Below, piece after piece: positions 7,304 through 16,356 of a stretch of DNA of 64,000 bases. Below the pieces are notes generated by a model that worked only from the letters and a program-made list of their open reading frames with translations, was not told where the DNA came from and ran no database searches. A program made the position numbers and the translations under genes. The DNA lies in contig NZ_BMIG01000001.1 of NCBI RefSeq assembly GCF_014641715.1, positions 248,001 to 312,000 of the forward strand. The letters are read 5' to 3'. This DNA comes from Polaromonas eurypsychrophila (GTDB lineage Bacteria; Pseudomonadota; Gammaproteobacteria; Burkholderiales; Burkholderiaceae_C). Numbering within the stretch: position 1 is the stretch's first letter; each line of letters begins with the position of its first letter.

Positions 7304-10300
7304 TCAATACGACTCCTGCGCAGCACCTGACGTTCGGCCGGTGTCCGGATCCGCGGCAAGAAGACGCTGGGTGGCGTGCTCACCGAACAAGCCAAACATA
7401 ACGGGGGTGAGCAGAGTGTCCAGCAGCGTTGAGCTGATCAGCCCGCCGAAAATCACGACCGCCACCGGATGGAGGATTTCCTTGCCGGGCGCATCAGCTG
7501 CAAATAGCAGCGGTGTCAAGGCAAAGGCCGCCACAAGTGCTGTCATCAGAACCGGCGTGAGCCGCTCCAGAGACCCCCTTACGATCATCGCTTGTCCAAA
7601 CACCTCGCCTTCAAACTTGCACAGGTTGATGTAGTGGCTGACTTTTAAAATGCCATTGCGCGTGGCGATCCCCGCCAGGGTGATGAAGCCCACCATCGAC
7701 GCCACCGACAGGCTGACACCCGCGATCCACATCGCCGCCACACTGCCGATCAAGGCCAATGGGATGTTGATCATGATGATCCCGGCAAGTACCGCCGAGG
7801 TGTAGCGCGCGTAAAGAACCAGGAAGACCATCATGAGCGACAACAGCGACAGGCCGATGATCAGGCGCATCGCCTGCTCCTGGGCCTGAAACTGGCCTTC
7901 CAGACTGACAAAGGTCCCGGCGGGCAGGGGCGTTTTGGCCATCGCCGCGCGGATGTCCCCTATCACCCGCCCCATGTCCGAGCCGTCGGTGTTGGCATAA
8001 ACAACAATACGCCTGCGCCCGTTCTCGCGGCCGATCTGGTTCGGCCCATCGGTTTCCTCCACGGTGGCGATAGCCGACAGCGGCAGCCGTCCTGCGGGGG
8101 TGTCGATCAGTGTGCGTGCCAGGTCCTGCGGGCCGCGGCGGTCATCGGGTAAACGCAGCACCAGATCGTAGCGGCGCGCACCGTCAACGATCTGGGCGCC
8201 ATGTGCGCCGTCGGTGAGGGCCTGCAACACCCGTACCGCTTCACCCGGCGAGAGCCCGGCCTGGGCCACCTTGCGGTGATCCAGGCGCACGGTGATCTGG
8301 GGAATCAGCACCTGTTTCTCGACAGTCAAGTCCACCAGCCCATCGATGCCGGACAGCGCCTGGCGCATCTGCTCTCCAAGACCGCGCAGGGTGTCGGTGT
8401 CGTCGGCAAAGATTTTCAGGGCAATCTGGGCCCGCACCCCTGACAGCAGATGGTCCAGCCGGTGCGAAATCGGCTGACCGATGGCGACCTGGGCCGGCAA
8501 CACTGCCAGGCGGTTTCTGATGTCGGCCATCACGGCTTCCCGGTCCCGGTCGGACCGCTTGAGGTCCACATCAATCTCCGCTGAATGAACGCCTTCCGCG
8601 TGTTCGTCCAGCTCCGCCCTACCGGTACGGCGCCCCACCTGGGTCACTTCCGGCACCTCGGCAACCAGGGTTTCAGCCAGCGCACCCATGCGATTGGCTT
8701 CCGCCAGCGCCGTGCCCGGGTTGAAAACCATGCCCAACACCAGCGAGCCTTCGTTGAACGCGGGAAGGAAGGCACGCGGGAAGAAGGGAACACTGGCCGC
8801 CGCGACGGCAACTGCCAGGGCGGCCACGGCCATCAGGGCTTTGGCTCGCGGAAAGGACCAGCTCAGCACCTTCTCATCCCAGCGCTTGAGCCGGCTGACC
8901 AGCGCGCTGTCGCCGTGGCCCAGCCGCTTCATGCGCGGCAGCAGGTAGTGGCACAGCACCGGCGTGACCGTCATGGAGACCAGCATTGACGCCAGGATGG
9001 AGACGATGTAGGCGATGCCCAGCGGCGAGAACAGGCGGCCTTCAATGCCGGGCAGGGCGAACAGAGGCACAAAAACCAGCACCACGATGGCCGTTGCGTA
9101 GACGATGCCGGAACGCACCTCGACACTGGCGCTGCGCACTACCTCCAGCGTGCTCAGCGGGCTGCCGGCGGCCAGGTTCTGCTTGAGACGCCGCAAGATG
9201 TTTTCGACGTCCACCACGGCGTCGTCCACCAGTTCCCCGATGGCAATGGCCAGCCCGCCCAGCGTCATCACGTTGATCGACTGGTCCAGCAGCTTGAACA
9301 CCAGCGCCGTTACCGCCAGCGACAGCGGGATCGCCACCAGAGAGATCAGTGTGGTTCGCGCCGACAGCAGGAAGGCAAACAGCACAATCGCCACCATGAT
9401 GGCGCCGTCGCGCAACGCCTCGGCCACGTTGCCGACGGAGGCCTCGATAAAGTCAGCCTGCCGAAACAGAACCGTGGGCGCAGCCAGGCCGGCAGGTAGA
9501 CTTTGCTGGAGTCCGCTCAAGGCGGTTTCAATGGCACGCGTCAGTTGCACCGTGTCGGCCGCGGGTTGTTTCTGGACGCTGACGATGACCGCGGGTACCC
9601 CGTTGTAGCCGGCATCGCCGCGTTTCATGGCCGCTGCAAACCGAACCGTCGCGACCTGCTCCAGCAGGATGGGCCGGCCGTCTTTCCAGGCCACCGCCAT
9701 GCCTTGCAGGTCTTCCACGCGGTTGGTCCGGCCAATGTGGCGTATCAGGAACTCCTTGCTGTTGAGGTCAATGAAGCCTCCGCCCGCGTTGCCGGAAAAA
9801 CCGCGCAGGGCTTGCTCCATCTGAGACAGCGAAACGCCAAACTGCGCCATGCGTGCGGTATCCGGTTCCACGCGCAATTGCCTGACCTCGCCGCCGATGG
9901 GAATCACTTGAGCGACGCCGGGAATCGACAACAAGCGTGGACGCAACACGAAGTCCGCGAACTCCCGCGCCTGCATGGGTGTCGCGGCTGCAGCGCCACT
10001 GCTGCCCGCCGTCAGTGGCAGTGCGATCAACATCACCTCGCCCATGATCGAGGACACCGGCCCCATGACCGGCGTGATACCGGTCGGTAACTGTTCCCGC
10101 ACCAATGCCAGACGCTCGGCAACGAGCTGGCGGTTGCGGTAGATGTCGGTGCCCCAATCAAACTCTGCATAGAGGATGGACAGTCCGGCGCCGGAAGTGG
10201 AGCGGACACGGGTGACACCCGGCATGCCGTTCATGGCCGTCTCCAGCGGAAAGGTCACCAGTTGTTCGACCTCCTCAGGCGCCATGCCTCCGGCCTCGGT

Positions 10301-10450
10301 GAGGACGGTCACCAGCGGTTTGTTGAGGTCGGGAAACACGTCGATGGCGGTGCGGCCAGCAGTGATGGCGCCATAGACCAGTAGCAACAAGGCTGCTGCG
10401 AGGACAAACAGGCGGTTGTGCAGGCTGTTTCTGACAATCCAGTTGAACAT
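7304..10450 (-). CDS. czcA: Heavy-metal efflux RND pump, CzcA/CusA family inner-membrane subunit
   Basis: 1048 residues, the usual length for HME-RND pumps. TM1 ([16 protein letters not shown]) and two large periplasmic loops are present. The TM4 region reads [19 protein letters not shown], giving the acidic relay of the family, and TM10-12 are near residues 880-1020. It works as a proton-driven trimer with the CzcB adaptor and CzcC channel encoded just upstream. The TM4 motif lacks the DFG..DGAVV form of the classical Zn/Co/Cd (HME1) pumps, so the metal is uncertain. It is 12 nt downstream of czcB. Confidence 0.93.
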   Translation of the reverse strand: MFNWIVRNSLHNRLFVLAAALLLLVYGAITAGRTAIDVFPDLNKPLVTVLTEAGGMAPEEVEQLVTFPLETAMNGMPGVTRVRSTSGAGLSILYAEFDWGTDIYRNRQLVAERLALVREQLPTGITPVMGPVSSIMGEVMLIALPLTAGSSGAAAATPMQAREFADFVLRPRLLSIPGVAQVIPIGGEVRQLRVEPDTARMAQFGVSLSQMEQALRGFSGNAGGGFIDLNSKEFLIRHIGRTNRVEDLQGMAVAWKDGRPILLEQVATVRFAAAMKRGDAGYNGVPAVIVSVQKQPAADTVQLTRAIETALSGLQQSLPAGLAAPTVLFRQADFIEASVGNVAEALRDGAIMVAIVLFAFLLSARTTLISLVAIPLSLAVTALVFKLLDQSINVMTLGGLAIAIGELVDDAVVDVENILRRLKQNLAAGSPLSTLEVVRSASVEVRSGIVYATAIVVLVFVPLFALPGIEGRLFSPLGIAYIVSILASMLVSMTVTPVLCHYLLPRMKRLGHGDSALVSRLKRWDEKVLSWSFPRAKALMAVAALAVAVAAASVPFFPRAFLPAFNEGSLVLGMVFNPGTALAEANRMGALAETLVAEVPEVTQVGRRTGRAELDEHAEGVHSAEIDVDLKRSDRDREAVMADIRNRLAVLPAQVAIGQPISHRLDHLLSGVRAQIALKIFADDTDTLRGLGEQMRQALSGIDGLVDLTVEKQVLIPQITVRLDHRKVAQAGLSPGEAVRVLQALTDGAHGAQIVDGARRYDLVLRLPDDRRGPQDLARTLIDTPAGRLPLSAIATVEETDGPNQIGRENGRRRIVVYANTDGSDMGRVIGDIRAAMAKTPLPAGTFVSLEGQFQAQEQAMRLIIGLSLLSLMMVFLVLYARYTSAVLAGIIMINIPLALIGSVAAMWIAGVSLSVASMVGFITLAGIATRNGILKVSHYINLCKFEGEVFGQAMIVRGSLERLTPVLMTALVAAFALTPLLFAADAPGKEILHPVAVVIFGGLISSTLLDTLLTPVMFGLFGEHATQRLLAADPDTGRTSGAAQESY

Positions 10451-10462
10451 GCATGGCTCCGT

Positions 10463-11632
10463 TCAGCGGATCTGGGCGATCAGCGGCGCACCTTGCACCA
10501 CCACGCGGTTGTCGGCCCCGAGGCCCTGAGTCACGATGACGGTGGTCGCATCCAAAGGCAGGAACTTCACCGGCTGCGCAATATAGCGTTCAGCGCCCGA
10601 CTTGATCCAGACGACAGGTTCGTTCGAGCTGTTGCGGACAACCGCCTGTGCCGGAAGTACGAAGCCCTTGATTTTTTCGTTCAGCGAGGCGACCACTGTC
10701 ACGGGTTGACCCACGGCGAGAGGCATGGCGGTGCCGGGCTTGTCAGGTGCGGCCCGAAAGGTCAGCGGAAGCACGCCGTCGCGAAGACTGCGCCCCGCAC
10801 CCAGCAGTTGCAGCTTCACGCCGGCGAGGCCCTGCAGGCTGGCGACACCCAGACGGGCTGGCAGGGCGGGGTCGGCCGTCGTTGCCTCGACCAAAACGCG
10901 GGCCGGGTCAATCACTTCGAACAAGACGTCCCGGGCCTCCACGATCTGTCCGAGTACCGCGTCGGCCCGTGCAATCACACCGGACACTGGTGCGACCAGC
11001 GCTTCACGCGCTCCCAGGCTGGCAGCAATGCTTTTCTCGCGGGCCGTGAGGCTTTGCAGTTCGGCCTGTGCCGCTTCGATGTCCTTGCGTGGAACCGTCC
11101 CCTCCAGGGACTGCAGGCGCTGCACGCGCTTGGCCGCCAGGTCACGACTGCTCTGAAGTTCTGCCCGCAGCGCCTGCTGGTTGGCCAGGGCATAGGGCTC
11201 GGCATGGTGCTGAACATAAGCCAGCACCTCGCCTTTGCGGACCGCCTGGCCTGAGACCGGCAAGCCGCGCGGGCCGGCCTGGATGCTGCCGCCATGCACA
11301 GCCTGAACACGCCCGCCTGCATTCGGGTCCATCACCACCTTGCCCGACAGCTCAACGCTTGCTGCGGCTTCGGATTCAGCGGTGAGCTGGGTCCGTATGC
11401 CCATGCGGCGTTGCGCCAGCATCGGGACGTTGACGCTGCCGTCGGCCAAGCGGGCCAGGCCAGTAGTACTGCCAGTGGCAGGCGCGTCCAGGTGTTCGCC
11501 ATTGGGTCCATGGGCGCCGGGGGCCGCCCAGGCGGCTGCGGCCGCAAACACGCCTGCCGCCAAGGCAAGCGCCTGAAGGGAACGGGCCGGCTTGGACCAA
11601 GTCGTCAAAAACCGTCTAGACATGGCGTTCAT
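10463..11632 (-). CDS. czcB: RND efflux periplasmic adaptor subunit, CzcB family
   Basis: 389 residues. An N-terminal hydrophobic signal (LQALALAAGVFAAAAAWA) is followed by APGAHGPNGEHLDAPA, a His-containing segment. The membrane fusion core follows: lipoyl half-motifs at about 95-135 and 205-235 around a coiled-coil hairpin (SSRDLAAKRVQRLQSLEG), then beta-barrel and membrane-proximal domains (QPVTVVASLNEKIKGFVLP). It bridges the CzcA pump and the CzcC outer-membrane channel. Its ATG overlaps the stop of the preceding gene as ATGA (11629-11632), so translation is coupled. Confidence 0.92.
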   Translation of the reverse strand: MNAMSRRFLTTWSKPARSLQALALAAGVFAAAAAWAAPGAHGPNGEHLDAPATGSTTGLARLADGSVNVPMLAQRRMGIRTQLTAESEAAASVELSGKVVMDPNAGGRVQAVHGGSIQAGPRGLPVSGQAVRKGEVLAYVQHHAEPYALANQQALRAELQSSRDLAAKRVQRLQSLEGTVPRKDIEAAQAELQSLTAREKSIAASLGAREALVAPVSGVIARADAVLGQIVEARDVLFEVIDPARVLVEATTADPALPARLGVASLQGLAGVKLQLLGAGRSLRDGVLPLTFRAAPDKPGTAMPLAVGQPVTVVASLNEKIKGFVLPAQAVVRNSSNEPVVWIKSGAERYIAQPVKFLPLDATTVIVTQGLGADNRVVVQGAPLIAQIR

Positions 11633-12234
11633 TGCACTGCTCCCATGCCCGGCTTACGCGAGCTTCTTGCCTTGCGGCGGTAATAGAATCCGAGCGCCAT
11701 CAAAACGGCAAGCAACAGCACCAGCCAGAGCCAATACGACACCCCATTGTCATGGTCATCGGCTGGAACGGTGACATGCAAGGTGCCGTCAAGCAGATCA
11801 GCTTCAGCGCCGGCCAGGACAGTGATCACCAGCGGGTGGTCGCCGGGCAGCGACAAGGCCTTGAGCATCGCAGCGTCATCCACGGCGTAGTCACCCAGGT
11901 CGGCATGAAACTTTGCCTGCGCCTTGACCGCGCCGGACTCGATCTCGACTTTGGCGTTGAGTACCGGCTCATTCGTGGCAAAACGGTTGATTAGCATCGA
12001 GAACTCACCGCCCTGCAATCGGCCGACCACCTCGAACATGTCGGACTGTGCCTCGAACCGGGGCGCGGCATTGACGGCACCGCCCGAGGCAGCCGGCGCG
12101 TCAAGGTGTTCGCCGTTGGGACCATGGGCGCCTGGAGCGGCAAAGGCTGTGGCCCCGGCAAGCATCGCGGCACCCAGGGCAGCCGCAAGCCGTTTCCAGC
12201 CCATCGTCGGTATGTAGAAGAGGAAATGTTTCAT
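11629..12234 (-). CDS. Exported, C-terminally anchored accessory protein of the czc cluster
   Basis: 201 residues. A signal peptide (RLAAALGAAMLAGATAFA) is followed by APGAHGPNGEHLDAPA, identical to the segment after the signal of the adjacent CzcB. A soluble domain (SDMFEVVGRLQGGEFSMLI, then HADLGDYAVDDAAML) follows. One transmembrane helix (YWLWLVLLLAVLMALGFYY) and a basic tail end the protein. It would sit in the periplasm tethered to the inner membrane. It overlaps czcC and czcB by 4 nt each, so it is an integral part of the operon. From memory, a similar domain is fused to some CzcB-type adaptors; that needs an alignment. Confidence 0.75.
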   Translation of the reverse strand: MKHFLFYIPTMGWKRLAAALGAAMLAGATAFAAPGAHGPNGEHLDAPAASGGAVNAAPRFEAQSDMFEVVGRLQGGEFSMLINRFATNEPVLNAKVEIESGAVKAQAKFHADLGDYAVDDAAMLKALSLPGDHPLVITVLAGAEADLLDGTLHVTVPADDHDNGVSYWLWLVLLLAVLMALGFYYRRKARSSRKPGMGAVQ

Positions 12235-13493
12235 GGAAGGATACCAAGGGTTTGTTGGAGCTGGGCGCGGGTCAGGCCAGCAGCGGTCTGTTGGCGAGCC
12301 AAGGCTGCTTCTGCCTGCGATGCAGCGTTGAGGGAGCGCAGCAACTCGGGCAGGGGGGTTTCGCCCGCCTTGAAGGAGCGGTCAATGAGGCTGGCGCGTT
12401 CACGAAGCAGCCCGGCGCGCGTGCGCTCGGCATCCAGTTGCTCTTGCGCCGATAAAACAGCGGCGCGCGCGACGACAGCTTCGGCAGTCAGGCGATCACG
12501 CAAGCGCTGGACAGCGGTTTGCGCAATGTCCAGTTCGCTCAGCGCGGTCGCTTGAAGGGGTTGGTTGCGGCCGTCCGTGCCAAAGGGAATACTCACGCCG
12601 ATGCCCATGCTGTTTTGAGCGACTTCCGCGCGTCCGGGCGTATCTTGGCGCAGCCGGAAAATCACCTCTGGAGGCTCACGCCGTGAAACATTGACCACGT
12701 CCAGGCGCTTGCGGGCACGATCGACCGTCAGTTCGGCCAGACGCACATTGGGGTGTGACGACAGGTCAGGGCCGCTGGCCGACAGCGTTTCGGTCGCATC
12801 CGGGATGGCCTGCAGACCGGTCAGGACGACCCACTGAGACCGCAGGGCTTGAAGCCGTTCGCGGGCGGCGCTTTGAGCCGCTGTAGCCGACAGCAGCTCG
12901 GCCTTGGCTGCCAGGGCGTCCGCATGCGCCAGGTCGCCGGCTTTGACGCGGCGTTCCACATCGTCCGCGACGCCCTTCAAATACTTCGCTTGTGTATCAG
13001 CCAGCCCGACTTCTGCGGTCTGGGCAGCCATTCGCCAGGAGGCTTCGCGAACCAGCCCGGCGAAGTGCAAGCGGCCGGCCTGTACAGCGGCCTGGCCCAG
13101 ATCAAGCGCTGCATCAACGGCTGCGTTGCGTGCTGCGCGCTGTCCGGGCAGCCAGAGCGGCCAGGCCAGACCGACCTCGGATTCACGCCGTCCCTGGTTG
13201 GTCTGCCATCGGTCATTGCGGTGGGAGAGTTCCAGTGCGGGCGGCGCCGCCCAAAGACTGGAGGCGGCCAAGCGCTCAGCCTGCGCACGCAGAATCTGGC
13301 CGTCGGCTTCGCGTGCCTGTACGGCACGTTGCCAAGCCGATTCGGACGCCTGGGCAAGTGTGACGTTGCCCGCGCTGGTGACGCCAGGGGGGGCAGACGA
13401 TGAAGGCTGGGCAAGCGCGGCGCTCAGCAGAACGCAACTGAGCACGCCTCCTGCGAGAACACCCGGCAAACGGCCTGAGAGGAAAAATTTCAC
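12231..13493 (-). CDS. czcC: TolC-family outer-membrane factor, CzcC type
   Basis: 420 residues with a signal peptide (LAGGVLSCVLLSAALAQ). Two OEP (PF02321) halves, each rich in Ala/Arg/Glu helices, form the alpha-barrel typical of TolC trimers. Characteristic stretches are LELSHRNDRWQTNQGRRE in the first half and GIGVSIPFGTDGRNQPLQA in the second. It provides the outer-membrane exit duct for the CzcCBA complex. It is the first structural gene of the coupled czcC-accessory-czcB-czcA series; its stop overlaps the next start as ATGA. Confidence 0.9.
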   Translation of the reverse strand: MKFFLSGRLPGVLAGGVLSCVLLSAALAQPSSSAPPGVTSAGNVTLAQASESAWQRAVQAREADGQILRAQAERLAASSLWAAPPALELSHRNDRWQTNQGRRESEVGLAWPLWLPGQRAARNAAVDAALDLGQAAVQAGRLHFAGLVREASWRMAAQTAEVGLADTQAKYLKGVADDVERRVKAGDLAHADALAAKAELLSATAAQSAARERLQALRSQWVVLTGLQAIPDATETLSASGPDLSSHPNVRLAELTVDRARKRLDVVNVSRREPPEVIFRLRQDTPGRAEVAQNSMGIGVSIPFGTDGRNQPLQATALSELDIAQTAVQRLRDRLTAEAVVARAAVLSAQEQLDAERTRAGLLRERASLIDRSFKAGETPLPELLRSLNAASQAEAALARQQTAAGLTRAQLQQTLGILP

Positions 13494-13619
13494 GAGACTC
13501 CTGACGAATCAATGGCAACCGGTCCCGATACGAACGCAGAGGGTGCGTGTTCTTGCGGGCGGATGGGTCGCTCCGATGGACAACTCAGCGCTCGCGAAGA
13601 GCGCTAAGAGCGGCGGATG

Positions 13620-13979
13620 TCAGGCAAGCAGGCGTGGAGGTCGTCTGACTCCGTCCGGATACGCAGAGGGTCCGGAGAATTCTGAAGCGGCGCGTGGAGG
13701 TGGGGCGCGTTCCGGGGAAAACGATGCAAGGGGCGCTGCCAATAGAACGGCAGCGGCACCGAGCACCATGTCGGCAAGGATGTGCTGGACGGACTCGTCG
13801 GAGTTGTCCTGGTGCGTGGCACCTTGCGCATCATGATGATGTGCGACGCCGTCCCAGTGCATCGAGGTGTGTTCTGCGTCTTTGGTATCGCCATGCGCAA
13901 GTGCTGACCCCTCAACGCTAGCAGCGAAGGCCTGAGCGAAGACAAACAGCAGAAGGAGGATTGCTACGAACCGGCGCAT
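13620..13979 (-). CDS. czcI: CzcI-like small exported metal-responsive protein
   Basis: 119 residues from ATG 13979; the longer frame to 14009 only adds ten residues without a ribosome site. A signal peptide (FVAILLLLFVFAQAFA) is followed by a His-rich mature region (MHWDGVAHHHDAQGATHQ), a second hydrophobic stretch (DMVLGAAAVLLAAPLASF) and a Pro/Arg-rich tail ending PPRLLA. Small His-rich proteins of this layout (CzcI, CnrY-adjacent ORFs) sit first in czc operons and influence induction. It lies 126 bp ahead of czcC. Assignment rests on layout and position, so it is tentative. Confidence 0.65.
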   Translation of the reverse strand: MRRFVAILLLLFVFAQAFAASVEGSALAHGDTKDAEHTSMHWDGVAHHHDAQGATHQDNSDESVQHILADMVLGAAAVLLAAPLASFSPERAPPPRAASEFSGPSAYPDGVRRPPRLLA

Positions 13980-14013
13980 GGATGAAATTAAGATTGAACT
14001 GCGAAGCAAAAAA

Positions 14014-14019
14014 ATTATA
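14014..14019 (-). promoter_or_regulatory. Candidate -10 box of the czc operon
   Basis: Reading the minus strand, a perfect TATAAT lies about 35 bases before the czcI-like ATG. No good -35 is found 16-18 bases further upstream, which would fit an activator-dependent promoter. No operator was recognised. Confidence 0.45.
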
Positions 14020-14197
14020 CGGGTAGTCCATCACTTTGAGTTGCGAAATTGGTCAATGCCCTGGCTTTGTAATGGAGCCATCGTGTGTGTCGAAATGTTC
14101 GATCATTAAGCTGGGGTCTCTTACGCTGACTTGCATGATCGCTGCTCATTACCTATGCGGGAATGCATTGTTTTGCGTGATCAGTAAGTAAAAGAGC

Positions 14198-14246
14198 TCT
14201 GCAGCCCATGTCTGGCGAGCCTGGGTGGCTATCGATTTAATAGTGA
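14198..14246 (+). repeat. Dispersed ~50-bp repeat, copy 4 (overlaps 3' end of the pmrB-like gene)
   Basis: GCAGCCCATGTCTGGCG followed by GGCTATCGATTTAATAGTGA matches the repeat. The kinase gene on the minus strand ends inside it: its last residues VHY and TAA stop are read from the repeat. Confidence 0.65.
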
Positions 14247-15616
14247 ACTCCGATCGATGAGGTGCTTGGGGCCAGTGCCGATGACTCGCGAAAGACTACG
14301 CGGTAGCAGCGGTTGAAACCGGCAGGCGGGGGCGCTTCTTCAAATCCGGCGCCGTGGATCGCCGCAATTTTTTCCACCACGCGGTGGCCCGAACCCAGAC
14401 CCAGCGAATGATGGCGCCGCATGTTTAGTGCGGGCCTGTCTGCCTCCTGGACGGCCGTGTCACAAACCTGCAGCCAGCGTGCCTGCGGGTCGAGTTGCAC
14501 CTCGACGCTGGTGCCGGCCGGCGTGTGACTCAGTGCGTTTTCGATCAGGTTGCGCAGCACCAGGCCCAGCAGTACCGGATGTCCGGGTATGACGAACGGG
14601 CCGGGGCTGGTCAGCGCCAGCTCATGGCCGCTGTCCAGCGCGGCCTGGCCGAACTCGGCGATCTCGGTGCGGGCAATCACGTCCAGATCCACGCTTTGCA
14701 TGGTTTCGACCAGCTCGGTGCGGCTGGCACGGGCCAGTGCCAGCAGGTTGGACAGTACCTGACCGGCCCGCAAGGCATCATGTTCGAGCTGGACCAGCAA
14801 GGCGTCATGCGCGGCGCCCGGGGTGGCCTCACGCAGGGCATGGGCCTGCAGCGTCAATGAGGCCAGCGGCGTGCGCAACTCATGCGCCAGTTCGCTGGCC
14901 AGCTCCCGCTCATGGGATACCGCCGTCTGGTAACGCGCTGCCAGTGTGTTGATCGAGTTGACAACCGCCGTGAACTCGCGCTGCAGATGCGGGTTGCGCA
15001 GTGGCGTGGGTTGGTGGATGTCCAGCGCGTCCACATCTCGCGCCAGCGCGTACAGAGGACGCAGCCCGCGGCGTATCGCCAGCCCCAGCATCAGCGCGAC
15101 CACCGGCAGCAGCCAGAAGCCGGGCTCGGCGACTTGCTCGGCAATGTCCCTTGCCAGGTCATCACGTTCACTGATGCTCAGCAACACGGTCACCTTTTTC
15201 TGCCGCGCCGGTCCGTCCCAGCGGGAGAAGGCGCGCCATGCAACAGCGGGGGTGCCCAGTTGCAGGGTTTCAAAACCTTCCTGCACGTTGATGAACCCGA
15301 ATTCCGGCGCTTCGCCGGTGCGCTGCAGCACTTGGCCTGCGCCATTCCATACCACCACACTCATGGAGCGCTGATAATCATGGCTCTTCAGGCTGGACAG
15401 ACCGGGCAGGCTGGCCGCATCGCCGCGCGCGCCCACCGGTCCGGGGTTTTGCGCCAGTTGCAGCAGGGCCACGCTGGCCAGATGACCGTCGGTCAGTTCA
15501 TCGGCCTCATGGATGCCCGTTTGGTAGCCCAACACCACAAAGCCGCCCCAGACCACCAGCAGCGCGCCCATGGCCCAGGCCATCAGGCTCAGCGTCAGCG
15601 AGCGTTGCAGCTTCAT
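14237..15616 (-). CDS. PmrB/QseC-like sensor histidine kinase
   Basis: 459 residues. TM1 (LMAWAMGALLVVWGGFVVLGY) and TM2 (FWLLPVVALMLGLAI, near residue 175) bracket a ~130-residue periplasmic sensor. A HAMP-like linker follows, then HisKA with SELAHELRTPLASLTL (His near 250) and HATPase with the N box LVLRNLIENALSHTP. The sensor contains two ExxE sequences (EAPE, EGFE), a motif used by PmrB to bind ferric iron; this is suggestive only. It overlaps its response regulator gene by 4 nt (ATGA). The divergent eptA and the PmrA-type box support a PmrB role, although the czc cluster lies directly downstream. Confidence 0.87.
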   Translation of the reverse strand: MKLQRSLTLSLMAWAMGALLVVWGGFVVLGYQTGIHEADELTDGHLASVALLQLAQNPGPVGARGDAASLPGLSSLKSHDYQRSMSVVVWNGAGQVLQRTGEAPEFGFINVQEGFETLQLGTPAVAWRAFSRWDGPARQKKVTVLLSISERDDLARDIAEQVAEPGFWLLPVVALMLGLAIRRGLRPLYALARDVDALDIHQPTPLRNPHLQREFTAVVNSINTLAARYQTAVSHERELASELAHELRTPLASLTLQAHALREATPGAAHDALLVQLEHDALRAGQVLSNLLALARASRTELVETMQSVDLDVIARTEIAEFGQAALDSGHELALTSPGPFVIPGHPVLLGLVLRNLIENALSHTPAGTSVEVQLDPQARWLQVCDTAVQEADRPALNMRRHHSLGLGSGHRVVEKIAAIHGAGFEEAPPPAGFNRCYRVVFRESSALAPSTSSIGVHY

Positions 15617-16296
15617 GCCTTGTCCTCCGAAACAAAATAACCGACGCCACGCAGAGTGCGGATGACCCCTTCGCCGAGTTTTCTGCGCAGGTGGTGCACG
15701 TGGACCTCTACCGCGTTGCTGTCAAGGGCGTTGTCCCAGCTATACAAACGTGCCTCGATTTGCGGGCGTGACAACACCCGCGGACGCACTTCAACGAGAG
15801 CCAGCAGCACGCCGAACTCGCGCGCCGACAGCTCCACCGGCTGTCCGTGCTGCCGCACGCTGCGGTTCGCGGGGTCAATTTCAAGCGCACCGACCTTGAG
15901 CAGCGCTTGTGCCCGGCCGACCGAGCGTCGGCGCAGGGCGCGCATGCGCGCGGCCAACTCGTCCGGGTCAAAGGGCTTCGTCACATAGTCGTCGGCGCCC
16001 ATGTCCAGGCATTCAATGCGCGCGGCGACCTGATCGCGCGCTGTCATGACCAGTACCGGCGTGGCCGCGTCCGGCAACCGGCCCACCGGCGCCTGGCGCA
16101 GGCGCCGCAGCACCTCAGCGCCGTCGCCGTCGCCAAGCCCCAGGTCAAGCAGCACCAGATCGAAAGGCTCGACACGCAGCGCGGTCCAGGCGGTCTCGAC
16201 GCCGTTCGTCATGTCCACCGCCCAACCAAGCTGCCTCAAGTGGGCCTGCAGCCCGGTGGCAATGCCTTCATCATCTTCAATAACCAGTACACGCAT
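15613..16296 (-). CDS. OmpR-family response regulator, PmrA/QseB-like
   Basis: 227 residues. The receiver domain (1-115) has VIEDDEG, the phospho-acceptor Asp in LVLLDLGLGDGDG, VMTARD and DDYVTKPF. The winged-helix domain (130-225) has LEIDPANRSV, the recognition helix NAVEVHVHHLRRKLG and the wing RTLRGVGYFV. The DLGLGDGDG form is typical of the PmrA/QseB branch. It is the first gene of the pair with the overlapping kinase. A CTTAAG-N5-CTTAAG direct repeat 22 bp before its start suggests autoregulation and control of the divergent PAP2-eptA genes. Confidence 0.9.
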   Translation of the reverse strand: MRVLVIEDDEGIATGLQAHLRQLGWAVDMTNGVETAWTALRVEPFDLVLLDLGLGDGDGAEVLRRLRQAPVGRLPDAATPVLVMTARDQVAARIECLDMGADDYVTKPFDPDELAARMRALRRRSVGRAQALLKVGALEIDPANRSVRQHGQPVELSAREFGVLLALVEVRPRVLSRPQIEARLYSWDNALDSNAVEVHVHHLRRKLGEGVIRTLRGVGYFVSEDKA

Positions 16297-16317
16297 GCGG
16301 CATTGTGCGCGACAGCG

Positions 16318-16334
16318 CTTAAGGAAGGCTTAAG
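16318..16334. promoter_or_regulatory. PmrA-box-like operator between pmrAB-like and PAP2-eptA operons
   Basis: CTTAAG (16318-16323), GAAGG, CTTAAG (16329-16334). This fits the published PmrA half-site pattern YTTAAK-N5-YTTAAK in both halves; QseB sites are related. Because each half is palindromic, the site reads the same for both divergent promoters. It lies 22 bp from the regulator ATG and 23 bp from the PAP2 ATG. Binding is inferred. Confidence 0.75.
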
Positions 16335-16356
16335 ACGTGACGCCGAAGCTGCGCCC

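Noticed and set aside
15847..16356. 170-residue N-terminal extension of the PAP2 protein
   Set aside because: It lies antisense over the response regulator and the PmrA-type box; ATG 16357 gives a normal PAP2 start.
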